Virus record (IMG/VR): IMGVR_UViG_3300025011_000077
Location: 1 to 46,442 of that record
Strand: one strand, 5' to 3'
Source: a virus
DNA length: 46,442 nt
Below, piece by piece: positions 7,013-13,411 of this stretch (position 1 is its first letter; each line of letters begins with the position of its first letter). The position numbers and the translations under genes are program-made. The notes under the pieces are model-generated. The model ran no database searches and was not told where the DNA came from. It worked only from the letters and a program-made list of their open reading frames with translations.

Positions 7013-7255
7013 CTACTCTTCACAATACTGTGTAGACATGTCCCACACCACACCAGGTATCTCTTGTCCTTGACCACCATTCATTACCTTATCAATTAAG
7101 GTATCAGCCATCTCAGCTAGCTCATCTGACATGTATCGTACATCCACTAACTCACTTATGGCACGCATATAGTGGTTGTGTTTGTTTATGAAGATTGCTA
7201 GCCCCTGTTCATAGGTTAGGCCTTCAAACTCCTCAATAGAGTATGCATTAGTCAT
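7013..7255 (-). CDS. Small helical early protein
   Basis: An 80-residue protein. ATG 7255 (MTNAYSIEEFEG) follows GGGGAGGAAC. The preceding gene's TGA overlaps this ATG, so the two are coupled. Mostly helical and acidic. Last gene of a five-gene operon. Family unknown. Confidence 0.62.
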   Translation of the reverse strand: MTNAYSIEEFEGLTYEQGLAIFINKHNHYMRAISELVDVRYMSDELAEMADTLIDKVMNGGQGQEIPGVVWDMSTQYCEE

Positions 7256-7506
7256 ACTAGTTCCTCCCCACAATATGGGCAGTACTTGATGTCTGTATCA
7301 CTATCAGCGTTGTACCTAACACACATACGCCACACACCGGCTATGATAAGTTCACCACATTCTATACCTAAATGCCGTTCATGCCAGGTTATACCAACCC
7401 CACCAGGCATCCTGTCACAGGTATGGTGGGTGTTGGTGGACTTGTAGTTACGGTCTGGATATACTACCTTGGCTGTTGATAGGGCGGGTGTTACTATTAT
7501 AGGCAT
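7252..7506 (-). CDS. Zinc-ribbon early protein
   Basis: An 84-residue protein that ends in CPYCGEEL, the usual second half of a zinc ribbon. Possible first ligands are the Cys residues near 30 and 50. It starts after GAGGAGGTAGTG and overlaps the following gene by four bases. Function unknown. Confidence 0.62.
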   Translation of the reverse strand: MPIIVTPALSTAKVVYPDRNYKSTNTHHTCDRMPGGVGITWHERHLGIECGELIIAGVWRMCVRYNADSDTDIKYCPYCGEELV

Positions 7507-7536
7507 TTACACTACCTCCTCGCATTTAGCAGGGTA

Positions 7537-7638
7537 CTAAGACATCCACACTACAATACAGTGCTCAAATGGGCATGTGCCACTAACGCATTTATCAAAC
7601 CCACAGCGTACCTTCATTACCTCATGTAACTTAAACAT
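7537..7638 (-). CDS. 33-residue Cys-containing microprotein
   Basis: MFKLHEVMKVRCGFDKCVSG then TCPFEHCIVVWMS, with four cysteines in two CxnC pairs that could bind one zinc. The start follows GGGGAGGCAGTG. It fits neatly between its neighbours in the operon, which supports it as a real gene despite its size. Confidence 0.55.
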   Translation of the reverse strand: MFKLHEVMKVRCGFDKCVSGTCPFEHCIVVWMS

Positions 7639-7687
7639 CTACACTGCCTCCCCTTATTTAGTAAGGCCCCCGTAGGGGCCCATGCTA

Positions 7688-7840
7688 TTAACTCTTTGTG
7701 TCCACACCTTTTTGTTGCTCTTCTGTGTGGGTACAATTTTCTCTCAAAAGTTGATACATATAACCCTCTGATATTTTGTGTATTCGGTGGTTTTCCTTAG
7801 CTACCTTTTTGCAGGCTAAGCATTTAGATAGTCTTTTCAT
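7688..7840 (-). CDS. 50-residue basic protein with CxxC
   Basis: Starts MKRLSKCLACKKVAKENHR, with one CxxC pair and a basic character. AGGAGG lies 6 bases before the ATG. It overlaps the end of the preceding gene by 17 bases. A small GGCCCC-CGTA-GGGGCC hairpin follows its stop (7665-7680). Function unknown. Confidence 0.58.
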   Translation of the reverse strand: MKRLSKCLACKKVAKENHRIHKISEGYMYQLLRENCTHTEEQQKGVDTKS

Positions 7841-8147
7841 TAGTACCTCCTGACCCACGTATGGCACAATACTCAGTCACACACTCACTAGTGTCCCTAG
7901 CACTGCAGTATGGGCACTCGGGGAAATCCCACCTAGTCTGTATGTCACTAACAGTGTCTACTGTGATATTGCCAGTACGTTCATCCATATCCATGTCTGG
8001 TATTAGGTGGCCAATCTGGCCTAGCAGGGAAGTCATTACCTCCAGCTCTAATCTATCCTTGGATACTGGCTCACCGGAGTAGTCTATCACTATGGATAAG
8101 GTAACCCGGCGAGTAGTATCACTAGTGGATACACAGTGGTCGTTCAT
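7824..8147 (-). CDS. Early protein with C-terminal Cys cluster
   Basis: A 107-residue protein. ATG 8147 (MNDHCVSTSDTTRR) follows AGGAGGTATG, the ribosome site shared by several early genes. The N-terminal two thirds look like a strand-rich domain. The end carries CPYCSARDTSECVTEYC, a likely zinc site. It is the first gene after the promoter at 8206-8234. Function unknown. Confidence 0.65.
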   Translation of the reverse strand: MNDHCVSTSDTTRRVTLSIVIDYSGEPVSKDRLELEVMTSLLGQIGHLIPDMDMDERTGNITVDTVSDIQTRWDFPECPYCSARDTSECVTEYCAIRGSGGTNEKTI

Positions 8148-8205
8148 ATTTACATACCTCCTATATATGGTGTAGGCGGGGGCATACGCCCCGGCCCCAC
8201 AAATA

Positions 8206-8234
8206 ATTATCGCACGGATGGAAGGAAAAGTCAA
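8206..8234 (-). promoter_or_regulatory. Early-type promoter for the 8147-7013 operon
   Basis: Minus strand TTGACT, a 17-base spacer containing ATCCGTGC, then GATAAT. The -10 is one base off consensus. The leader has a GGGGCGTATGCCCC hairpin before the ribosome site. Confidence 0.8.
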
Positions 8235-8247
8235 GTAAGGGTAGGTG

Positions 8248-8520
8248 CTAGATGCCTATGATAATGCATCTGTAGTCTATGGCGTTATCATCCCACCCCA
8301 CTATAGCTAATGAGTGTCCAGGCACACTCTCTAACCAATCACCCAGGTACTCATATCGTGCCACTGGGATATCAGCATTAGATATAACCCATACGTGCTC
8401 ACCCTCTTCAGTAACGCCCTTAGTGGCAGATATAGGTGCATCAGTTTCACTAGCGCATAATAGCTCATCCATACTTTCCTCTAACCTAGCATCTGGGCCT
8501 ACTACAGTTACAAAAGTCAT
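8248..8520 (-). CDS. Small acidic early protein
   Basis: A 90-residue protein. ATG 8520 (MTFVTVVGPDARLEES) follows GAGGAGTG; an in-frame GTG at 8526 is less likely. It lies downstream of one of the three paralogous early genes (8576-8959) and overlaps no neighbour. Function unknown. Confidence 0.6.
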   Translation of the reverse strand: MTFVTVVGPDARLEESMDELLCASETDAPISATKGVTEEGEHVWVISNADIPVARYEYLGDWLESVPGHSLAIVGWDDNAIDYRCIIIGI

Positions 8521-8575
8521 ACACACACACTCCTCTTAGTTGCTAGGAGGGGCTACACACCCTCCCGCTAGATAC

Positions 8576-8959
8576 TTACTCCGCAGTAACTCCACTAGCC
8601 TTAAGGGCCATGATAACACGCATTCGCAGGATAGCCTCATGGTCACTGAACTCATACTCTACGGAGTGTTCACTAGCCATCACCATTAGCTGCTCTATGC
8701 TATACACCTTCCACCCGCTAGCCTTTTTAGCCTTACTTGGTGCCTTGGGAAAGTGTAGGTAAAGAATCTCCATGCACATTCTCATACGGTTAATAGCTGG
8801 GTTTTCAATACAGGGCTTATGTGTTAGGCCCTCTAAGGCTAACCACTCCATTAGTTGCTCATCAGACAGCTTCTTATATACCTTCTTGAGATCCCTATCT
8901 ACCTTGAATGTCCCTACCTCAGGATACACAGGTGCTACCACTACAGTTTTCTTAGCCAT
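8576..8959 (-). CDS. Early protein family A, paralogue 1
   Basis: A 127-residue basic protein. It shares its whole length with the products at 11059-11460 and 12558-12950. Common blocks are VYPEVGTFKVD, LKKVYKKLSD, INRMRMCM, LHFPKAPSK and FSDHEAILRMRVIMA. Predicted mostly helical with a conserved Trp/Lys segment (SGWKVYSIEQL). This is the most diverged of the three. Function unknown; the strong promoter and early context suggest a host-directed role. Confidence 0.72.
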   Translation of the reverse strand: MAKKTVVVAPVYPEVGTFKVDRDLKKVYKKLSDEQLMEWLALEGLTHKPCIENPAINRMRMCMEILYLHFPKAPSKAKKASGWKVYSIEQLMVMASEHSVEYEFSDHEAILRMRVIMALKASGVTAE

Positions 8960-9029
8960 TATACATACCTCCCATATCTAGCAGTAAGGATCTCCTAGCT
9001 ACGGGCCAGTGTCCCCTGCTGATGTTTTT

Positions 9030-9058
9030 ATTTTACCACGGAACAGAGAAAAAGTCAA
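9030..9058 (-). promoter_or_regulatory. Early-type promoter for paralogue 1
   Basis: Minus strand TTGACT, a 17-base spacer with CTCTGTTCCGTGG, then TAAAAT. The leader ACATCAGCAGGGGACAC recurs after the promoter at 13024, which shows that promoter, leader and gene were copied together. Confidence 0.84.
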
Positions 9059-9102
9059 GTACCAACAGGGTCCTGATGTATGGCAGGGCGGGATAGGTGT
9101 TC

Positions 9103-9205
9103 TAGCTAGGCGGAGGCTTCAATTAATAAAGGTATGCATGTAGCTAGGTGGGGACTACCAATATGGTCGCTAGACAGGCTAGCTAGGCGGGGGCTTCATC
9201 TAATG
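9103..9205. repeat. Three tandemly spaced TAGCTAGG boxes, copies 2-4
   Basis: Copies at 9103-9127, 9141-9163 and 9180-9205. The best read TAGCTAGGCGG, then GGCTTCATCTAATG. They lie between the terminator at 9266 and the promoter at 9030, with centres 40 bp or less apart. Confidence 0.7.
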
Positions 9206-9265
9206 GAGCATGCGGGTGTTCATCTATAGAACATAACTAGGAACATCCTACCTGTAAAAGTGCAT

Positions 9266-9291
9266 AAAGAAAGGGTGGCGTTAGCCACCCT
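9266..9291 (-). terminator. Terminator of the 10187-9299 operon
   Basis: Minus strand GGGTGGC-TAAC-GCCACCC followed by TTTCTTT, just after the stop of the 9299-9664 gene. Confidence 0.85.
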
Positions 9292-9298
9292 GGATGTA

Positions 9299-9664
9299 TT
9301 ACAACCAATTTATTAATCCACCTTCCACACACTGTTGTACCACGTGATTAAATGTGTCCTCATCTATCTTAGAGCTAGTGGTAAAGGGTGTATCATAGTA
9401 GAATACTGGACACTTATCCTCATCGAGGGTGCATGTCCATGTGGATATCTCCGGGTCATAATCATCTATATCACCATCTGGTCCATCTGTAGGGGTCTGT
9501 TCGATGATACACCAATGTGTAGCTATCTGGAACTCATCATCACCATACTCATTCTCATCAACCAACTTAACCTTATCTGCAGGGTGAATAGGCACAACCA
9601 CGTGTTTATGATAGATATTCTCGTCAGATGCCTGTAGGTCACGGATGATGTCGTACTTAGTCAT
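9299..9664 (-). CDS. Acidic early protein
   Basis: A 121-residue acidic protein. ATG 9664 (MTKYDIIRDLQASDEN) is chosen because AGGAGGTATGAGT precedes it. The open frame extends further upstream but overlaps the ribosome site and the preceding gene. Second gene of a two-gene cassette. Function unknown. Confidence 0.65.
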   Translation of the reverse strand: MTKYDIIRDLQASDENIYHKHVVVPIHPADKVKLVDENEYGDDEFQIATHWCIIEQTPTDGPDGDIDDYDPEISTWTCTLDEDKCPVFYYDTPFTTSSKIDEDTFNHVVQQCVEGGLINWL

Positions 9665-9716
9665 ATACTCATACCTCCTATATCTAGCAGAGGATCTACA
9701 CCACCCCATGTACACA

Positions 9717-10187
9717 CTAGATATTACTGGAGTAGTCACGATCCTGTAATATACTGAACCAGGTATCCTCACTAGGCCATTCACGCCACCCATCCTCAAT
9801 ATCTATCACCGTATCAATATCACCCAGCCACTCTAATGCCCTACCCACACATACATCCTGTAGCATTGGCCCCCCTCCAAATACCTCATCAATACCCTCT
9901 GTATCTAGGCATTCTAGAGTATTATCCTCGTGTAATATGGCGGGTAGCACCTGCCCCATGATATTACCAGTGTAGGTCTCTCCTGTCTCATCATCGTCTG
10001 TAGTCCACACTAAGTACAACTCATGTGTGTACCCATTCATAATGTAGTCATAGTCACGAGCGTGCTCACTACGGTCAGCCTTACGTACTGACATTGCTAT
10101 CACCCTACCATTATCATCCCACCCTAGATTATCGAAGAATGTGTTCACTACTGTAGCTACCTCACCCACACTACTATACTTACTCAT
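9717..10187 (-). CDS. Acidic early protein
   Basis: A 156-residue strongly acidic protein (MSKYSSVGEVATVVNTFFDN at the start, many Asp/Glu throughout). ATG 10187 is preferred over the in-frame ATG at 10193, which lies inside the AGGAGGTATG ribosome site. The acidity would suit a DNA-mimic or protein-binding role, but nothing specific is recognised. First gene after promoter 10253. Confidence 0.65.
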   Translation of the reverse strand: MSKYSSVGEVATVVNTFFDNLGWDDNGRVIAMSVRKADRSEHARDYDYIMNGYTHELYLVWTTDDDETGETYTGNIMGQVLPAILHEDNTLECLDTEGIDEVFGGGPMLQDVCVGRALEWLGDIDTVIDIEDGWREWPSEDTWFSILQDRDYSSNI

Positions 10188-10252
10188 ACTCATACCTCCT
10201 ATATTCTAGCCAGGGTATCTACCCACCAGAGTAGCTCCTCAACCGATGATTA

Positions 10253-10281
10253 ATTATATCACGGATCAGAGAAAAAGTCAA
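10253..10281 (-). promoter_or_regulatory. Early-type promoter for the 10187-9299 operon
   Basis: Minus strand TTGACT, spacer of 17 with CTCTGATCCGTGA, then TATAAT. This is the best match to the family consensus. Confidence 0.9.
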
Positions 10282-10325
10282 GTACACCCACCCCCCCGCC
10301 CTAGCCCACCGGACGCTACGCGCCC

Positions 10326-10351
10326 TAGCTAGGCAGAGGCTTCATCTAATG
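10326..10351. repeat. TAGCTAGG box, copy 5
   Basis: TAGCTAGGCAGAGG then CTTCATCTAATG, between the terminator at 10369 and the promoter at 10253. It is preceded by CACCGGACGCTACGCGCCC, which recurs with one change before copy 8. Confidence 0.7.
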
Positions 10352-10368
10352 CACTAGGAAATGGGCAC

Positions 10369-10397
10369 AAAAATAGGGAGTGCTTACACACCCCCAC
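10369..10397 (-). terminator. Terminator of the 11460-10403 operon
   Basis: Minus strand GGGGGTGT-GTAA-GCACTCCC followed by TATTTTT, six bases after the last gene of the operon. The stem has minor mismatches or G-T pairs. Confidence 0.7.
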
Positions 10398-10402
10398 GTT
10401 AT

Positions 10403-10717
10403 CTACCTATTATCTGGCACCCCTATCCGCCCTATCCTGCTCAGTATGGACCCCTTACCCTTAGGGGTGGTACCCATTAGTCTCTGATACATGGCTGAAC
10501 GTGTTACACCTGCATCTTTAGCTATCACTGATATACGTTCACCTGATATGAATCGCTCCACCATACGCACCTGCTCATCAGTATACCCATTCACCCAATC
10601 AGAGTGTTCTCTAGTTATATCTGCATAACGCTCACGTGCCCTATCTATCTTAGATGCCTTCACTAGCATACCTCCTGTAATGGAGAGTACATGACTCTCA
10701 CACACTGATATAGTCAT
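10403..10717 (-). CDS. Helix-turn-helix early protein
   Basis: A 104-residue protein. Residues about 44-82 (GYTDEQVRMVERFISG, then VIAKDAGVTRSAMYQRL) match the resolvase/Hin-type helix-turn-helix pattern, so it probably binds DNA. ATG 10717 follows AGGAGGTAGTGA. Third gene of a three-gene cassette headed by paralogue 2. It is a candidate reader of the TAGCTAGG boxes or the TTAGA operators, but nothing links it to either. Confidence 0.68.
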   Translation of the reverse strand: MTISVCESHVLSITGGMLVKASKIDRARERYADITREHSDWVNGYTDEQVRMVERFISGERISVIAKDAGVTRSAMYQRLMGTTPKGKGSILSRIGRIGVPDNR

Positions 10718-10747
10718 TCACTACCTCCTGACTCATCCTCTACTTGG

Positions 10748-11005
10748 TCATGCCTCTCGTTCCAGGTACCCAATAAGCCCATCCACATATTTATCATCAG
10801 GCATATAGTAGGTACCCCTCTTCATATGGTCAGTCCATTCAAATTTGTCTAGTATGCCCCCATTACGCTCTACCCACACATGGGAATACCTTTCACCATC
10901 AGGACCAATGGCAGTGCCATAAGCGAGTTCACCACCATTAGTATACGCCTCTACGGCATGGGTGTCATAGCAATTTAGGCCGAATACTGACCATACCTTA
11001 GACAT
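10748..11005 (-). CDS. Small early protein
   Basis: An 85-residue protein (MSKVWSVFGLNCYDTHAVEA), probably strand-rich with an acidic C-terminal helix. Second gene of the cassette behind promoter 11578. Family unknown. Confidence 0.62.
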   Translation of the reverse strand: MSKVWSVFGLNCYDTHAVEAYTNGGELAYGTAIGPDGERYSHVWVERNGGILDKFEWTDHMKRGTYYMPDDKYVDGLIGYLEREA

Positions 11006-11058
11006 ACATACACTCCCTCAATCTGAAGTAGGGGTGGTCACCCACCCCACCATATACT

Positions 11059-11460
11059 CTACTCCGCTACATATCCGGTAGCCTTGATAGCCATAATCAC
11101 CCGCATCCTCAATATCGCCTCATGATCACTGAACTCATACTCAGCCGACCGTTCACTGGCTATCATAAGTAGATCCTCGATAGTGAATTGTTTCCACCCA
11201 GTATTCTTCTTAGCCTTAGACGGGGCCTTGGGGAAGTGGTGGTACAGTATCACCATGCATTTCCTCATTCTATTGATTGCTTCAGACTCAGTAGGGTTAT
11301 ACTCCTCAGTCCATCCCTCTAGGTCTAGCCATTCATCTAGCTGTGCGTCGGTTAGCTTCTTATATACCTTCTTGAGGTCCTTATCTACCTTGAATGTACC
11401 CACCTCAGGATATACAGTCGGGGCTACCTTACCCACAGTACTAGCTTTTTTCTTCGTCAT
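11059..11460 (-). CDS. Early protein family A, paralogue 2
   Basis: A 133-residue basic protein, full-length homologue of the products at 8576-8959 and 12558-12950. Its C-terminal half (FTIEDLLMIASERS, then IMAIKATGYVAE) is closest to paralogue 3. Two adjacent ATG codons (11463 and 11460) follow AGGAGGTATGT; the second has the better spacing. It heads a three-gene cassette. Function unknown. Confidence 0.72.
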   Translation of the reverse strand: MTKKKASTVGKVAPTVYPEVGTFKVDKDLKKVYKKLTDAQLDEWLDLEGWTEEYNPTESEAINRMRKCMVILYHHFPKAPSKAKKNTGWKQFTIEDLLMIASERSAEYEFSDHEAILRMRVIMAIKATGYVAE

Positions 11461-11577
11461 CATACATACCTCCTATATATTTTTTGATACCCCTCACATA
11501 TTCAGTTGTCACAGACCACCGGGCTAGGTACGAGTCACCCGGCACCCTCGGTACCGCTCTCCCTCAACCCTGAAATA

Positions 11578-11606
11578 ATTATATCACGGAACAGGGAAAA
11601 AGTCAA
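11578..11606 (-). promoter_or_regulatory. Early-type promoter for the 11460-10403 operon
   Basis: Minus strand TTGACT, spacer of 17 ending TTCCGTGA, then TATAAT. The leader is longer (about 110 bases) than in the other cassettes. Confidence 0.9.
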
Positions 11607-11650
11607 GTACCAGTAGGGTCCTGGCATATGGCAGACACGGGTAGGTGTGA

Positions 11651-11727
11651 TACCTAGGCGGGGCCTTCATCTAATGGGAATGTGCAGGGTGATATGTGGT
11701 GTAGCTAGGTGGAGGCTTCATCTAATG
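11651..11727. repeat. Two TAGCTAGG boxes, copies 6-7
   Basis: Copies at 11651-11676 (TACCTAGGCGGGG, then TTCATCTAATG) and 11702-11727 (TAGCTAGGTGGAGG, then TTCATCTAATG), between the terminator at 11745 and the promoter at 11578. Confidence 0.7.
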
Positions 11728-11744
11728 GCCCGTTAACGGGCATA

Positions 11745-11770
11745 AGAAAAGGGAGGCTCACGCCTCCCCA
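11745..11770 (-). terminator. Terminator of the 12215-11790 operon
   Basis: Minus strand GGGAGGC-GTGA-GCCTCCC followed by TTTTCTT. Confidence 0.86.
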
Positions 11771-11789
11771 ACATTAACACCATTGACCG

Positions 11790-11993
11790 CTACCACCCTG
11801 CCCCATCGAAGTATTGCTTCCAGTGGCTATACCCACCACGTATATCACACTCAAGCATCTCTATGTCCCACCCACCATCCGCTAGCCAGCTCCAATCTGC
11901 GTAGACAACTTTACCAGTCACCTGTGTTCCTTGGGCTTCTATAGTCACTGTGTCACCCTCATTCACTACTGTACCCTTTTTGTCCTTTGCCAT
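11790..11993 (-). CDS. Small beta-barrel-like early protein
   Basis: A 67-residue protein starting MAKDKKGTVVNEGDTVTIE. Alternating hydrophobic strands suggest a small SH3-like barrel; no residue-level family assignment is possible. The start follows GGAGG. Second gene of its cassette. Confidence 0.62.
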   Translation of the reverse strand: MAKDKKGTVVNEGDTVTIEAQGTQVTGKVVYADWSWLADGGWDIEMLECDIRGGYSHWKQYFDGAGW

Positions 11994-12038
11994 ATAATAA
12001 CCTCCTCCAAAAGTAGGGGGCCGTAGCCCCCTGTACCC

Positions 12039-12215
12039 CTAGTCCTCGTTGTCAACCTTGTCCACACCAAAGCACCCAACACTAGCTAATGCTTCGTTGA
12101 ACTCGTACCCTAGCTCGTTCAAGTACCCGTTCAGTTGCTCAGCTTGGTTGAAGTCGTTTAGACGTGCCACTAACTCCTGCAGTACCTTTAGAGTTTCACT
12201 GGTTGTTTCAAGCAT
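12039..12215 (-). CDS. 58-residue helical acidic early protein
   Basis: Starts MLETTSETLKVLQELVARLN and ends GVDKVDNED. A helical hairpin is likely. AAGGAGGTACGTACG precedes the ATG at a good distance. It is the first gene after promoter 12283 and ends 46 bases before the next gene. Function unknown. Confidence 0.6.
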   Translation of the reverse strand: MLETTSETLKVLQELVARLNDFNQAEQLNGYLNELGYEFNEALASVGCFGVDKVDNED

Positions 12216-12282
12216 CGTACGTACCTCCTTGCCTAGCTAGGGTGGTCTCCACCGCTCTCGTGTGCCCCCTGCTGACACTCTA

Positions 12283-12311
12283 AGTTTCTCACGAAACAGA
12301 GAAAAAGTCAA
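12283..12311 (-). promoter_or_regulatory. Early-type promoter, degenerate -10
   Basis: Minus strand TTGACT and the family spacer CTCTGTTTCGTGA are intact. The -10 position reads GAAACT instead of TATAAT, so it may be weak or need an activator. Confidence 0.6.
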
Positions 12312-12355
12312 GTACGGTTACGGGTGTGCGCTAGCCTACCGGACGCTACGCGTCC

Positions 12356-12381
12356 TACCTAGGCGGGGGGCTTCATCTTTA
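12356..12381. repeat. TAGCTAGG box, copy 8
   Basis: TACCTAGGCGGGGGG, then CTTCATCTTTAG, between terminator 12404 and promoter 12283, preceded by the ACCGGACGCTACGCG segment also seen before copy 5. Confidence 0.65.
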
Positions 12382-12403
12382 GTGGACACACCAATGGACA
12401 TAG

Positions 12404-12427
12404 AAAAGGCCCACCCTCAGGTGGACC
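12404..12427 (-). terminator. Terminator of the 12950-12417 operon
   Basis: Minus strand GGTCCACC-TGA-GGGTGGGCC followed by TTTTC. The stem overlaps the last codons of the 28-residue gene. Confidence 0.75.
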
Positions 12428-12503
12428 TACTCATGTATTTACGCACATTATGCACCACTATATTCACTAACACACCTGCTAGGAAGCACTGTAACAATGC
12501 CAT
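12417..12503 (-). CDS. 28-residue membrane microprotein
   Basis: MALLQCFLAGVLVNIVVHNV then RKYMSRST: one short hydrophobic segment with a basic tail. GAAGGAGTG lies about 10 bases before the ATG. It follows paralogue 3 in the same cassette. Its size makes it uncertain, but the ribosome site and the terminator at its end support translation. Confidence 0.45.
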   Translation of the reverse strand: MALLQCFLAGVLVNIVVHNVRKYMSRST

Positions 12504-12557
12504 ATGCACTCACTCCTTCATTTAAGTAGTAGGGGCCCGTAGGCCCCCTACTCATAT

Positions 12558-12950
12558 TTACTCTGCCACATACCCGGTAGCCTTGATAGCCATGATCACT
12601 CTCATCCGCAAGATGGCCTCATGGTCACTGAAGTCATATACGGCGTTCCGCTCGGTAGCGATCATCAGCAGGTCCTCAATAGTGAACTGTTTCCAGCCAG
12701 CAGCTTTCTTAGACTTACTAGGGGCCTTAGGAAAGTGTAGGTACAATATAGCCATGCACATCCTCATTCTATTGATGGCTAGGTTGTCGTCACAAGGATT
12801 CCAGGTAAGGCCTTCTAGCTTAATCCATTCCCGTAACTGATCATCAGATAGCTTCTTATATACCTTCTTTAGGTCCTTATCTATCTTGAATGTCCCTACT
12901 TCAGGGTACACCACTGCTGATACCTTGACCACTGGTTGTTTCTTTGCCAT
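12558..12950 (-). CDS. Early protein family A, paralogue 3
   Basis: A 130-residue basic protein. ATG 12950 (MAKKQPVVKVSAVVYPEV) follows AGGAGGTATGG; the open frame upstream runs through the promoter and is not coding. Full-length homologue of the products at 8576-8959 and 11059-11460. First gene after promoter 13024. Function unknown. Confidence 0.72.
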   Translation of the reverse strand: MAKKQPVVKVSAVVYPEVGTFKIDKDLKKVYKKLSDDQLREWIKLEGLTWNPCDDNLAINRMRMCMAILYLHFPKAPSKSKKAAGWKQFTIEDLLMIATERNAVYDFSDHEAILRMRVIMAIKATGYVAE

Positions 12951-13023
12951 ATACCCATACCTCCTGCATCTAGCACCGGGATCTCCAGCACCCGTCTGGT
13001 GTGTGTCCCCTGCTGATGTTATT

Positions 13024-13052
13024 ATTATATCACGGACATAGGAATAAGTCAA
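13024..13052 (-). promoter_or_regulatory. Early-type promoter for paralogue 3
   Basis: Minus strand TTGACT, spacer of 17 ending TGTCCGTGA, then TATAAT. Most upstream member of the minus-strand early block. Confidence 0.88.
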
Positions 13053-13097
13053 GTACAGAAAGTACCCTGTGGTATGCGTGTGGGGTGGTATGTGATG

Positions 13098-13174
13098 TAG
13101 CTAGAGGAACGCTTCATATATTGGGGGATGGTGGAATGGTAGGTGGAGTAGCTAGGGGGACCCTTCATCTAAAT
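13098..13174. repeat. Two TAGCTAGG boxes, copies 9-10
   Basis: Diverged copies at 13098-13123 (TAGCTAGAGGAACG, then CTTCATATATTG) and 13149-13174 (TAGCTAGGGGGACC, then CTTCATCTAAAT). An eleventh, weaker copy (ATCTAGGGGGGACC, then TTCCTATTAAA) is at 13278-13303. Confidence 0.55.
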
Positions 13175-13359
13175 AAGCACGGAGGCTTATTCGCTTACCC
13201 ACCAATACCCCCACCACCAATCCTAGGCTTTATTAGAGAAATCTAATACAGTACAAATATATTTTGTATCTCTCTTATCTAGGGGGGACCTTCCTATTAA
13301 AAGAGACCTGAACTTGGGTTCGAGCCTTTGGGTCGGAGCGGGTGTGAAAACCCTAAAGC
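13175..13359. other. Divergent control region without a gene
   Basis: Together with the boxes on its left this makes about 360 bases without a gene between minus-strand promoter 13024 and the plus-strand gene at 13412. It holds the third TTAGA operator (13231-13248), the near-palindrome TACAAATATATTTTGTA (13252-13268) and the weak eleventh box. GGGTTCGAGCC near 13317-13327 resembles a tRNA T-arm, but no tRNA can be folded around it. Confidence 0.5.
13231..13248. promoter_or_regulatory. Third copy of the TTAGA inverted-repeat operator
   Basis: TATTAGA-GAAA-TCTAATA, identical in both 7-base arms to the site at 135-152. It lies between divergent transcription units, about 110 bases upstream of the plus-strand promoter at 13360. 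Confidence 0.5.
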
Positions 13360-13388
13360 TTGACTTTCTTTTCATTTTCCTTCAAAAT
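13360..13388 (+). promoter_or_regulatory. Promoter for the coiled-coil gene
   Basis: TTGACT, a 17-base spacer and CAAAAT. It shares the TTGACTTTC start with the early family, but the CCGTGA before the -10 is missing. The leader would be only about 17 bases, ending in AAGGAGGGG. Confidence 0.6.
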
Positions 13389-13411
13389 TAAGAGAAGGAG
13401 GGGTTCATGGT

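Noticed and set aside
9100-13303. TAGCTAGG boxes as a CRISPR array
   Set aside because: Spacing is irregular, copies are diverged and separated by genes, and no cas gene is present.
13300-13350. tRNA-like GGGTTCGAGCC sequence
   Set aside because: Resembles a T-arm, but no acceptor, D-arm or anticodon stem can be folded around it on either strand.
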